Made by a program: the position numbers and the translations under genes | NCBI GenBank assembly: GCA_963573385.1 | Contig: CAUYLG010070519.1 | Location: 1-64,000 of the forward strand | Direction of reading: 5' to 3' | From: Cacajao melanocephalus | Lineage: Eukaryota; Chordata; Mammalia; Primates; Pitheciidae | Length of the DNA stretch: 64,000 bases | Notes under the pieces: generated by a model | The model's input: only the letters and a program-made list of their open reading frames with translations | What the model was told of the DNA's origin: nothing | Database searches by the model: none | In this document: piece by piece, positions 9,714-21,330 of the stretch | Numbering within the stretch: position 1 is the stretch's first letter | Layout of the letters: each line of letters begins with the position of its first letter

Positions 9714-11159
9714 AAGAATGTTTGCTTAGTTGAGCAATGATAACATTTGGCATCTGAGCCATGAGAAGGATGGCGGGATAGGTCATAGAAATCAGGATGT
9801 CTGGAAGGCAGCAGATAATAATCGAAGGCACATGTGCTCCGTCGATTGTGAGTAACATGGGGCAGGTATAACTGTGCAGGAGGCATCCGGAGACCACAAA
9901 CTGACATTCAGAGGGACAGGACTAGAGATAAGGACTGGGGAGCCACCCAGGTGGAGGCAATTAGTGAAAGCATGCACCAGGGAAATGTTTCCAAGGACAG
10001 CAGTGAAAAGCAGGGATCAACTCTTCAGTCACCCGCCGTGATACCTGGGTCAGTGTTCTGTTTAATGCAGGGTTAAATCCACAATCCTCATCAACAGCAG
10101 CTCTGTTAGATCAAAGACCAAGCTAATTTGCTAACACTATTAGATACATAAAGCCATCAGAAGTAATTTAATGCTTATCAGATATGCTTACTCCCTAATA
10201 AACCCATACCTACCCCTTATTTCAGCCTAATGAGCAAAATGGATTCAGAAAATGAATGTATAATGAAGAATCCTTCCATTTATTTTCATGAAAGAATTTG
10301 AAGGGGGTTTAGACTGAAAGAGGGGATTGGCATTTAAGGGGGCATTTAGCTGCTTCATTGATTTCTGTTTCATTCAGAGCGTGTGACGCACGGCCGAGGT
10401 TTGTCAACCTTTCGTTAGCCTGGGCAATTCATCATAGTTAAATATCATTTATTTAAGCTACAAATGCATTCCCACCATTTAGCATGCAGTGAATTTCCTT
10501 TAATTTACAAAAGAAATCACTTGGTGTCAGACAAATAAAGGAGCCAGCTTATCCATGAGGAAGAGTCTTGTGGAAAGAAAGATCCTTCTGCAGCCACCAA
10601 ATGTCTGCCCCAGGTAACATTCACCATCACGAGGAACAGAGGAATGATTTCACCACTCACCCCACTGCATGCTTTGCCTCAATCTATATGAATCTCTCTC
10701 CTCTGTGATTACCCCTCTCCCTTCCCCCACCTGCTGTTGAGGTGACCACAAAGAACCTAGAAAAGATTCTTCTAGGTTCTAACCTAGAAGGCTAGAAGAG
10801 ATGTTGGCAATTCCCTGGTCTAAGTCCGGGGGCTTCGCTTTTTCAATGCAAACGATTATGAGATCCCTGTGTCTGCCATCAGGCTACTCCTGCTTCTTCC
10901 AGCCTTCTAGGGTTACCTGATCCTGTAACATTTAGATAAAAATGACAAGCTCCAGTGTCACTGGGCACAATCTGCTCTATGTCCTCCCATTGATTCTGCT
11001 GGTTACCTGGAAATGCCATCTCTGAGTTTCAGTCCTCAGAGATAATCAGTTTTATTTGGATTTCCCCTCCTAAAGATGTCTCATCTTCCTTTTACCAAGC
11101 TTATTGTGGATCGTGGCCTCTGTCCTGATTGCCAGAAAACCACTAACGCAAAATTGCTC
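9714..11159. other. Single-copy DNA, partly conserved-element-like
   Basis: No repeats recognised. The part at 10040-10560 is non-repetitive, rich in TTTAAT/TAATT-type words and contains rare CpGs (gtgtgacgcacggccgaggt), a composition often seen in conserved non-coding elements. A short perfect hairpin lies at 10752-10780. Function is unproven. Confidence 0.4.
10752..10780. repeat. Short perfect inverted repeat
   Basis: Arms agaacctagaa (10752-10762) and ttctaggttct (10770-10780) are exact reverse complements separated by 7 bases. There is no poly-T or other context to suggest a specific function. Confidence 0.9.
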
Positions 11160-11660
11160 ACGTATTCATTCACTCGCTGAGTACAAATCAGGTTGCCTGT
11201 CAGGTTCCTGACTAGGCTAGGCATGAGGATACAAGGGCAAGCAACATAGCTGTGGTCTATACTCTCACGAAGGGCACAGTGGAATGGCAAGGGGTAGCCA
11301 TGAAGCAAGTATGCACAGTAAGATAATCATCTCCTACAAGTGATAGCAGGAGCTAAGGAACAAAAGTCAAGACATCGTAACACCAGAGGCCTCTCTCAGG
11401 CCAGGTAGCTAAAGGAGAGCCTCCCTGGAGATCTGAAATTTAGGTTGAGGTGTGAAGACTAAGCAGGAACCACCCCAGCAAAGTGTGTGGAGGGGGAGAA
11501 GTGTGGGAGGGTGCCTGGGGATGTGGGAGGAAGACACCGGGGTGGAAAGAGTGTGAGAATTGGAGAACGGCCCAAGTGACTGAAGCATGATGAGAAAGAG
11601 GGTGGAGGGTGTGGTCAGGAAGGACTGCAAGCTGGGTGGGACTTGAGCTGATCTTATTTT
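11160..11660 (-). repeat. L2 LINE fragment
   Basis: Reverse complement of the L2 3' end: tattcattcactcgctgagt, aggctaggcatgaggataca, then cagaggcctctctcaggcca and the later ggatgtgggaggaagacacc portion. Order and spacing agree with L2. Diverged. Confidence 0.65.
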
Positions 11661-12189
11661 TAAGACCCATCTGGTGACTTAGAAGATCATGAATCAGGGT
11701 GGGCAGGGTGCGGTGAAAACTGTGTGTGTTGCTGACTTTTATGTGACGTTTGGCTTCTCATAGGATGACATCACCCCACAGAACAACAAACTATTGAAAG
11801 TGGATTCTCATGCCTCACAGTTGAAAAGTTCCTTGATCTCCCTAAGGAACACAGCCCTCCATGCCCGACTGAGTCTTCACCAGGTCAGCTCCAATTTGGT
11901 CGTCTTCTTTCCCTCTCTCAAATCCTCCCCTCCCTCTTCTTTCTCCTCTGTCTTCTTTCTTCCAGACTTGCCTCCAAACCTTAGAGTTTTTTATTTTTAA
12001 TCTTCACTTTAATGCAAAGGGTATCAAACCTCTTCCTTGCTCCTTTTAGACCCTGCCTTGGGATGCGGGTAGACTCAATTTCCACACTCAGGGAGCCCAC
12101 CAAGGTATTTTTCTAAACAAAGACCCATTTTTCCTGAGATGACCATCTCACAAGCCTCATCAAAGTTATCCTCAGTCATCCTGATGCCA
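11661..12189. other. Unassigned DNA with a pyrimidine tract
   Basis: A long C/T-rich tract at about 11898-11965 ends in cag, which resembles a splice acceptor, but no matching donor or coding frame supports an exon. Otherwise nothing recognised. Confidence 0.35.
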
Positions 12190-12600
12190 CACAAAATCTC
12201 AGTGGCAGACAACAAATGTCCATTGCTCACACATCTGGGGTGTCGAGTTAGGGACCTCTGCCCATCTCAGCTGAACCTGGTCTCATATCTGGGGGTTTTC
12301 TAGAATGGCCTCTCTTGCAAGGAGACTTGGCTCCCCGCATCTTTCATGTGGATGAGCAAATATATCTTTTCACAGTGATGGCAGGGAGCAAGTAAAAGCA
12401 GAAGCACATAAGCACTTTCTCAAGCCTCTGCTTACATCAAGCCTGGTCACATTCTACCAGCCAAAGCAAGCCACAGGCTGAGCAAAGAATCAGAGAGAGA
12501 GAGGACTACAAAACAGCATAGAAAAAGGTGTTGGTGGGAGCAAGGAGATTGGGTCCATTCATGTAATCAATCTACCATGCCTTAGCTTAGGCAGAAGAGG
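12190..12600 (-). repeat. Possible ancient LTR-like repeat
   Basis: The text ggtgtcgagttagggacctc, then gagcaagtaaaagcagaagc and ccaaagcaagccacaggctg, and a closing ggtccattcatgtaatcaat, recalls a widely repeated old mammalian LTR-like element in reverse sense. Family not assigned and ends approximate. Confidence 0.35.
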
Positions 12601-13289
12601 GCATGGTCGGTTTTTGCTTTTATTTTACTTTAATTTATTACATAATTTGACCCCAAATAGTTAATGCGACTTTCCCCAGGGCACAGAATTTGGTAGGAAC
12701 AGCTACACGCCAGAAGTCAGATACCTGGACTTCGAATCCAATGCTCTTCCCACTCCACCATGCTACCTTCCTAAAAGCCACCAATCACCAAAGACCGTAT
12801 TTCTCTGTGCCCCCTGTAGGCCCAGCATGAAATAATTAAAAACTCCTGTGACTCAGCCTAGGGATCACAGAGCATAATTACAAGTAGAGAGAAACACACG
12901 TCTAACTTTAAGTTTCTGCCATCACGTTGTCAGAGTATTTGAAATAGTCCAATAATTAGAAATTAAAATCTTTTACCTAATTTTACTTCTCTGAGAGATT
13001 GTGATTCAAGCTTGAAAAAGCTGAAGTTATTGCACCTACCCAAAGGTCCCATAAGGATAACACTTTTGCATTTTCACTGACTGCACATACATCTTTTCTA
13101 TTTATGCTCAACAAATCAGTGGAAGCCTATTTTTTCTGCATTTCATGCTGAAAATGCTCCCTTACTCCCTAATCTGTTTAGACATACGCACTGGATACTA
13201 GGAACCTGACAACAATTCTTCATAGATTTTAATTCTGTTTTGTGGGAGAGGGGGTTCTCTCTTTTTTGCTCTCTCCTGATTGATCTCTA
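12601..13289. other. No recognised feature
   Basis: AT-rich sequence. A short part near 12680-12760 weakly resembles MIR but is too diverged to call. Confidence 0.4.
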
Positions 13290-13297
13290 CGTTAAGT

Positions 13298-13496
13298 CGG
13301 TGGTCTTCAAATGGGAGAAATGTCTGGAGGTATCTTTCATTGTCTCATGCGGGGGAAGTGCTATGGCCTCTAGTTCTAGTGACTAGAGGCCAGGCACGCC
13401 ACTAAACATCTTATAGCACACAGGATGCCCCCCATCCACCACAGCAAAGAGTTATTCGGTACAAATTGCCAACAGTGCTGAGTTTAAGAAGCGCTG
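13298..13496 (+). mobile_element. hAT-type non-autonomous DNA transposon
   Basis: It begins cggtggtcttcaaatgggag and ends tttaagaagcgctg, imperfect terminal inverted repeats of the hAT type. Internal aatgtctggaggtatctttc and gccaggcacgccactaaaca are characteristic of a common mammalian element. The 8-bp flanks (cgttaagt at 13290-13297, ctttcaat at 13497-13504) agree at only 5 of 8 positions, consistent with great age. Confidence 0.75.
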
Positions 13497-13548
13497 CTTT
13501 CAATAAATAAGATATCAGTTTGTGGGTTGCTGGCATCCACCAAACTGA

Positions 13549-13863
<315 letters not shown>

Positions 13864-14044
13864 CAGAGGATATTTTTAAAGATTAAGATAACTTATCCTG
13901 TGAAGATAATGCTTGGCTGAAACAATACAGATGGTGGCCAACCTGAACTGGAAAAGTTGGTTTCATATTTCATCATTCCTGTATCTAGTTATTATCTTCC
14001 CTTTGAGTCACACCACAGTCACAGAAGGGCAGAAAGATGTAGAG

Positions 14045-14275
14045 TGAGTGAGGGGGGACATACAGGTCCTGAAATCAGACAGCTCTGACTTTGAATCCCA
14101 GCTGGCCAATGACTAGTTGAATGGCATTTGCTGAATCTACTCATTCACTCTCTGCTATACTTTCTCCTCTAGGGAAGAAAAATAGGAATATGGCCAACTA
14201 CCTCACAGGATTGTTGGAAGGATTAATTTAGACAGTCTATATTAACTCTCTGGCCCAGCCTAAGTGTTAAGTAAT
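14045..14275 (+). repeat. MIR SINE
   Basis: Forward MIR: aaatcagacagctctgactt, gaatcccagctggccaatga, then cctcacaggattgttggaag and the 3' part ggcccagcctaagtgttaag. Nearly full length with small internal indels. Confidence 0.85.
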
Positions 14276-15002
14276 TGCCATTTCCCACTCATTCATATTG
14301 AAACTCTTCCTAATGTCCAACCTGGATCTTATTCTCTAATTTTTCAAGACAAGCCAGACTCTACTAAGAGCCAGCAAGTACCTAATGAGGAAAAAAAAAA
14401 AATGGTTAATGAGATTCCTGGCTCATATTTTTCATCCCCAAGAGATGTGGCTAGTTCAGATGGGGCTTACAGGTGCAGCTGAACCAAACTCTGCCCACTT
14501 GCTACTATGTTTTTGTGCTTATATGTTCAGATCACTTCTACATTAAGCAGCTGATAGGTCCAATGGCCTTTTGAGGAGAAGAGATCTCAAGAATGTTTAA
14601 ATTAAGTCTGAAAACAAGAAGATGAAAGCAAATATATTCTAACATAGTAACCATCTATGACACATTCTGGAAAATGACTGAGAATGCTGTCCATGTGCAG
14701 AAACCACTGAGCCAATGTTGGTAAGTTTAGGCAACAGCCAAGCTCATTTTATTCCTCCTGGACGCTCTTCAGCCTTCAGAGAAGTAGAAACACCCCTCTG
14801 CAATGTACCCCCCCATTTCCTCTAAAATTAGTGTCCTTCCAAATATACTCACAGTTGAAGAAAGAATTTGCTATTGCAAATTAGCAATAGATATCAAATT
14901 CAAAAGCCTCTTTTCTGTTTTAGTAGAAATGTGTGCTGATGTATGATTTGAGAGCTATTTGTAAAACGTCCAATCATTTTTGCAAATCACATTAAGATTT
15001 CT
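14276..15002. other. No recognised feature
   Basis: Single-copy-like DNA with an A-run at 14390-14402. No repeat or coding signal supported. Confidence 0.45.
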
Positions 15003-15690
15003 TTCAGACACTTTGGCAATATACTCACAATGTGATATGCACAAGCCTTGGATCCAACAAGTCTATGTCTAAGTATCTTTCTTCTGAAATACTCATGCAG
15101 GTATGCAAGTATATACTCGTTTGAATATTCATGGTGACATTATTTGTAATAAGGGAAAATTGGAGATAACTGGAACATCTGTTGGTGGTAAATAAGATTA
15201 AGTAAATGATGGCCCAACTATTCAATGAACACTAAACTAAAAAAGAATGAGGTAGCTCCATCTGAATATTCATACTTAAAAGGATAGCTAGAAAATATTG
15301 TTGCATCCAGAAAAACAAACTTCAGAACAAAATATACAGAATAATCACATTTTTGTTTTTAAAGAAGGTGTAGAGAGAAGTGTGTCTCTGAAAAAATATG
15401 CTAGAAGGCTACCAAAAAAAAAAAGAAACTAAAAATGTTAACAGTGGCTAAAACTGAGAAGAGATTTGGGGAAAGGAGGAGGTCATTGAGGAGTTTGTGT
15501 TGTCTATTTCTACCTTGTTCATTTTTCACAGTGACGATATACCCATTTTCTAATTTAACGTGGCATCCCCTCTTTCCATTCTGCACATATGTTTGTATGC
15601 ACACACAATACAAGGTAGTCATATTCACAGATACAGGACTTATACCTTTCTAAACCTTTAAATAAGCTAAAAATTAGATCAGGAAAACAA
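15003..15690 (+). mobile_element. L1M (old L1) 3' end
   Basis: Forward remains of ORF2 C-terminal sequence (gacattatttgtaataaggg, aataagattaagtaaatgat) pass into an old L1M 3' UTR (gagatttggggaaaggagga, cattttctaatttaacg). Frames are broken throughout. 5'-truncated. Confidence 0.75.
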
Positions 15691-16559
15691 ACAATTGTGT
15701 TGTACATTCCAGAAACTAAAAGTTTCCATAGAGGGAATTAGGGACTTACGGTCGTGGAAGCCCCCACAGGCAAACTGAGCCTGAAGTACAAAAGTTCTAA
15801 GGTGCTCACTGATAAACCTCTAGGGTTCTCAAGATTGTCTGGAAGCTCCCACCAACATTTTCAGTCTCTACCAACAAAGAGAGTTGTTTCCAAGAGTTTG
15901 CTGCAAAGTTCCTATAAATTGCCATGTATGCCATGTATGTGGACAGCAACTGCCACAGAAGTATAATGGTCTCTCCTTACATTCCGCCTAGCAAAGCTTG
16001 TATGACTCTTTCTCATTGGAAAAGTCTGATCTAGAATGACAGTGAAGAGAAACTTAATTTCAAGCGTCTTTTCTCTGGCACAGAAGAGACAGAATGGGCT
16101 GGGGGTTGCAGCTGAGTTGACAACAGAGAGTCAGTCACAGTTCTCCCCTTTGTTTTCTCCGCATCCATACAAACCGCTTTTACCCATATTTAATTTCTGA
16201 GTAAAAGTGATAACTTCTGCTTTGCAACTACACATGGTAAAACTGAAGATGCTTACATCTTGTTTCCCAAAGAGGAGACACTACATTCTATATGCCAATT
16301 AATCCATCTCTAAGTAATATTTATTCCTTTTCTACTTCAGCCACAATACATTTTTGATGTTTTATAACTTAAATACCAAATTGTGGGTTAATTCCAAATA
16401 AGTCACTTTATATTTGATAGTGTGGCAATAGAAAAAGGGGGGAAAATAATTGTTTAATAAATTCAAATATATCAAAGCAAGTATATCAAGCAACTAATAA
16501 AATAAGTACAACTACCACAGTGTTTGTTTATGCAATTGTTCTCATGGCCATAGATAGGT
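15691..16559. other. No recognised feature
   Basis: Single-copy-like sequence, AT-rich toward 16300-16500. No repeat recognised. Confidence 0.45.
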
Positions 16560-17975
16560 TTTGTAAGTCACTTCTTTCACTTCCCATTTCATATTCCCTT
16601 TGCCCTTACTCAGCACCTGAGTAAGTCATGCTGCTTTACCTGTCAAGGTGACTTGAGCCCCTATTCCTTCAGGACCTACACCCGCATCAGGTGACCACAG
16701 TTTTCCATTACCTTTTAACACTGGGAATGAGAGCATTAGGATGTGCTCCAGAGAATCCTCAGGCACACTCCTTCCTGTTTCCATCCTATAGTGGCAATTC
16801 TAATTCCTAAGTAATTACATAGTGGCAATCCTATTCCCACCTCATCATCAGGATCATCATTTCAGCAAGCGCAGGGTAGTAATCTCCTCTTTGCCTCTTG
16901 GTTCACTGGTATGAGTAACTCAAAGGGCCAAGAGACAGTCTCTGGTTCCAACTCAATGAAATTATTATTCTATCTCTGAGAAAGGGGGTCTTCTTTTGGA
17001 AACTAACACCTCTAAAGTATCAGAGCCCAAGTTGCGCTAATGAAGGCAAAGCTTTGTTATTGAATCATTGCCGGGGTATAGTGATAAAAGCCACTATCAC
17101 ATATTCCTGTTGGCTCCCAGCCTCATTAGTCTGCCTGCAAAAGAAAGGCTATTATGTATGACATATTGGCCCAGAGCATATTCTGCATCTTGGAGGATGT
17201 GACCTCAGTCCTGAAACGTGCTTTTATCCACCAATGTTATAAACAACGGTTCAACTGCCCATTCTATTGCTGTATCAGGTCATATTGTTTGGAGGGATGA
17301 AGTATGTATATGACTAATGAATTCCATGACTGTGAGCCCATTGCCATACTTCTTGCATTCTAAAGTGAGTTCCTAGTCAGAAGAGATGCTATATGGAATA
17401 TCATTATGATAAATGAGGCATTTCAAAAATCCACACATGGTCACGCTGGCAGAAACATTGTAAGGAGGATAAATTGCTGCTTCTTCCATGATAGTCGCCC
17501 AAGAAACAGAGACACATCAGGAGCTTGGTGTTAGTCTCTTTGGCTGGCAGCTTCAGCACTCATGTTGTGATTGTTGAAAGCCTCCTATTCAACAGTCATT
17601 CTTTGCTTTAGCATTCACTTGGGCAAAGAAACAATCACACTCTGTGCCTATTCTGAGAGATCCATTCAGATATCTCTTCCCCAGACCTCCTTGTTACTGA
17701 AGGTCCAACCTTGTTCCTTCCAAGTTCTTGACCACTAGCCAAACCCTCACCCACTGTTCAGGGATCTCTGTAGTTGTATAAATACCACTGGTCATCTCTG
17801 CTTTGAGGCAAAATGAATAAAAGACACACATGGCTCAAAGTTCTGCCCCTGGGAGGATTTCTTTTCGTACTATTTTTTAGGAATACTGTTGAATAGGGCC
17901 CCCATGCTGAAGCCATGGTCTTTTGAGTTAGTGCTAGTATTATATATCATGCTATTTGCCTATCCAACGCCTATT
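16560..17975 (-). mobile_element. ERVL-type endogenous retrovirus internal relic (pol region)
   Basis: Over about 1.4 kb the minus strand follows the internal region of an ERVL-class endogenous retrovirus, from my memory of its reverse-sense landmarks (ggatgtgctccagagaatcc, tccaccaatgttataaacaa, ttgcattctaaagtgagttc, tctgcccctgggaggatttc). It most likely covers part of pol from RNase H into integrase. All frames are broken by stops and indels, and I see no flanking LTR of the same element, so it is an inactive fragment. Confidence 0.75.
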
Positions 17976-19959
17976 TTATACTCTTTTCTTGCTAAGAAGA
18001 AACCTAGCATTGCTCAAATATGAACACCAGTATGTTCAAGGGATCCATGAGGGTAAGGATCATAAGTGGTGTAATTCTATCCATGTAAGTTATTCCTATA
18101 TTCTAGTCGCTGATTTAGGGATGGTCTTGTGACCTGGTTCCAGCCAGTGTGACCTGGAAGGAAATCTAGGACTTTTAGGAAAAATCCTCACTTCCCGATA
18201 AATTAAAAAAACACAATAACATTGTGAGGCTTTATATTTCTTTTTGGATGTTAGAGTGTAAAGTGGCAATACTTGGAATTATGGCAGCCATCTTATAGTG
18301 AGAAGGGGAAAGACCAAGGGGTAGAAGAAAGCTAGCCAGAGCCCAGATATCACGAAGCTGCCGCATTGCCAAGCCTACAACTGCCTTCCTTAGGTGGCAT
18401 AATTATATGGCATAATTATGTCCACATATTAAGTAAATTTAGCCAGGTTTCATCTGAACTGATACCAATCTAAAAATTATATTTTACATCTCCTATTACC
18501 TTGTTATGAGGACTTTTTGTAAACATATGTGTAGCAGCTTTGCATAATTTGAATGCACTTTGGGATAATAAGTATGGGAATGAAAGAGCAGAGGAAAAAT
18601 GAAACAGACAAAAATTCAGAGTAAATTTTTTTTTCCCAGGGATTAAAAAGAATAGGAGGTCAGCACTTCATATCCCCAAATACACACACACACATGCACA
18701 CAAGCACACACGTGTGCAAGCACACACATACATACACATGCACATTCACCTTTATGTCTCAAGGTAGAATCTAGCAAGAATGGGTTCCTTTAGCTTCAGG
18801 ACCAAGATACATTGACAAGGCTGAGGGCCAGAATGAAAAAGATGAACTGAGAGATGTGGGCTTTTCAGGCCAGGTTTAGACTACGTGGTTTACATGAAAA
18901 AGAGGCTCAGTAAGAGCCCTGTACTGGTTCCACACAGTGGTTATGGGTTAAGCAAGGATACTTGGAAGGCAGCTGTCAGATTCAGTAGCAATTCCCCCTC
19001 TTGTGAGCATCACAGCCTATGCATATGGAAGAGATATGGATGATGCCTGCTACTGGCAATTTTATTTTTGTACTACTCCTATATCACATTCCCCCAAAAT
19101 GAACTGATGAATACAGTTGTACAGTTTATGAATTTATCTTCCTGGAATGAAATCAATATGTTTTTGGAAAGGACTTTGCCCTGCATTCACTGGTGAGCAT
19201 TTGTGTCCTGCTGGGCAGATAGGAGACAGGAGCAGCGATGGGGAGAGAGCAATCTCTGCTGCCATCTTCTGATGGTAGGAGCAAGGAACAGACAAACAGA
19301 GTAAAAGGGAAGTAGACGTACAAGCCTGTTTTCTCTAATAAGCTCAGATGCCCCAAGGGAAAGGCTTGCACTGGAGACACTGCCTCCTTGCAAGTAACAG
19401 AGATTAATTTCTAGCTCAGCCCCCACCTCATCCAGGCCATCCCATCTCATCCCTTTCCATTCCATCTGGCTGGTCCAGATACAACTCTTATGAGTGACCC
19501 AACAGAATTTAGATTTAGACTCTGTGCCACTAGGGCAGGTTGACCTCTTGAGGAGGTTTGTATTTGACTCAATAGGCATGAAAGCTTCACTTTCTTCTTA
19601 CTGGTAGAGAAGAAGGCATTTTTGGCTCAGGTGCTACAAACAGTGAAAGGGCTGAGCTTGGCTCTGGGCTGGTTTTGAATCAACTGAAAAGAGGAAGAAG
19701 TTGAAGCCTGCCATTGGAGAAACTCTTCACAAAAGCCTTTGAAGAACTGAGGGTAAGCCGGTCTGTGGGTAGAATAGTTTGTCTCAGAGAACTTCTCCTC
19801 ACCAACCCCATTCTACCACAGAGAAGTCAGTAGAGCTGGTCTCTCAGCGTCCCAGGGTGAACAGTCAGGACGACTGCTCTGCCCAACTGCAGTTGATGAG
19901 AAAGCTGGTGGTGCACAGTGTCAACGAGGAGTCAGGAGCAGACGAATACAAAGAGATAT
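17976..19959. other. Unassigned DNA with a possible old repeat and a CA-rich tract
   Basis: The region 18090-18500 (tgacctggttccagccagtg, tatggcagccatcttatagt as atggcagccatctta) resembles an old mammalian interspersed repeat that I cannot name. A 13-bp tandem unit tggcataattata repeats at 18395-18419. The CA-rich tract is listed separately. Nothing else recognised. Confidence 0.4.
18682..18750. repeat. CA-rich simple repeat
   Basis: Imperfect CA repeats interrupted by tg, ag and at steps (acacacacacacatgcacac, then acacacgtgtgcaagcacac). The heavy interruption suggests an old, stable tract. Confidence 0.9.
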
Positions 19960-20850
19960 GTTCCAAGACACATGCACCATTTCATTCATTTAGCAACTAT
20001 TCATTGAAAGCCTATTATGAGCCAAGCCATGAGCAAAGGACACATGCACATACACACACGCAGACATCCCACTTGCCCTCATAGAGCTTCTAGTCTAACA
20101 GAAGCATCAAACAACTAAACAAATATATCATATGCCATATCATGATATGTATATGAAGAAAAATAAAGTAAGGGAAGAAAATGGATAGTGGTGGGAGCTG
20201 AACGGAATTTAAACAGACTAGTGTTGCAAGGATTCACTGAGATAGTGAGGTTGGAGCAGAACTCTGAAAGATGTGAAGGAGGAAGCCATGCCAATATCTC
20301 ACAGAAAGCCACCCAAGTAGAGGGAAAGCAGATGCAGAGGCCTAGAAGGTGGAGCATGCCTGTTGATTCTTGGAAAAATAAACCAGCCATCATGATGGGA
20401 ACAGAGAGAGTGAGGGGAGAGAATTAGAAGAGGATGTTGGGGTCAGATCCCACCGAGTCCTATAGAACATTGGCTTTGACTCTGAGCGAGATGGGAAGAT
20501 ATTAGTAGATTTGAAGCAAAAGGATGTTCTTACTTATATTTTAAAGAGGCGTTTTAGCTGTTGGGTTGAGAATAGACAATATACAGGGAAATGTTGAAGT
20601 AAAGACAAGTGAGGAGGCTGTTGCAATATTCCAATCAGCAGAGAAAGGTGATCGAGACACCCCCAAAGAACGAGTAATGGTCAAGTTTCAGGTGTATTTG
20701 AGGGTACAGCCAAGAAGATTTGCTGATCAGATTGGGTATCAAGTATGAAAAAAAAAAAAGAGAAGAATAAAGGATGACTCCACGGAATTTCATCTGAACA
20801 ACTAAAAAGGTGAAGCAGCTGTTCAGGGAGTTAGGAAATGTCACAGGAAA

Positions 20851-20890
<40 letters not shown>

Positions 20891-21330
20891 TCACAGGCAA
20901 GTAGGAGGCAGGGTGTGCAGAGCTCAGAAATTCATTTTTTAACACATAAAGCTTCTGGTGCCTATTAGATACCCAAGCTGTGATTCGAAGGAGACAGATA
21001 TGCAAGTCTGGAGTGTTCGGGGACAAGTCTCAGCCGAAGCTCTAAAGCTGGAGAATCAGCAGCTTACAGATTATATTCAGAAACATGGGATTTTTATGCA
21101 ATGGACGTGGGAGTGAGCACAAGTAGAGAAGAGGTCTTTAGACAGAATGATAAAACACTTTGCTGTGAGGAGCTCAAGGAGATAAAGAGAAACCAGCAAA
21201 GACTGAGAAGAGCAACCAGTGAGGTAGGAGGATAACCAAGAGGTGCCACATTCTGGAGACCCAGGAAGGTCTTTCAAGGGGAGGGAAGATGAGCTCTAAC
21301 AGGTGCTGCTGACACGCCAAGGAAGCTGAG
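19960..21330 (-). repeat. Long L2 LINE copy (about 1.4 kb)
   Basis: The reverse-sense L2 runs from its 3' end at the left (ttcattcatttagcaactat, agagcttctagtctaacaga), through tgactctgagcgagatggga, ggttgagaatagacaatata and gatttgctgatcagattggg, to aaccagcaaagactgagaag and cagtgaggtaggaggataac. The order of landmarks is uninterrupted apart from small indels and an internal TG repeat. L2 copies are usually a few hundred bases, so this is a long one. Confidence 0.85.
20853..20889. repeat. (TG)n microsatellite inside L2
   Basis: About 18 uninterrupted TG units follow gaaaagcg and precede ctcacaggc. The repeat is long and pure, so it is likely polymorphic. Confidence 0.97.

Noticed and set aside
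11898..11965. Pyrimidine tract ending in cag as a splice acceptor
   Set aside because: No plausible exon body or donor follows. Such tracts are common in non-coding DNA.
19960..21330. At first taken for an unknown multi-copy family (also 11160, 25201, 29025, 54216, 57725, 59035)
   Set aside because: All copies share a left end matching the reverse complement of the L2 3' terminus, and their internal order matches L2, so this is ordinary L2 rather than a new family.
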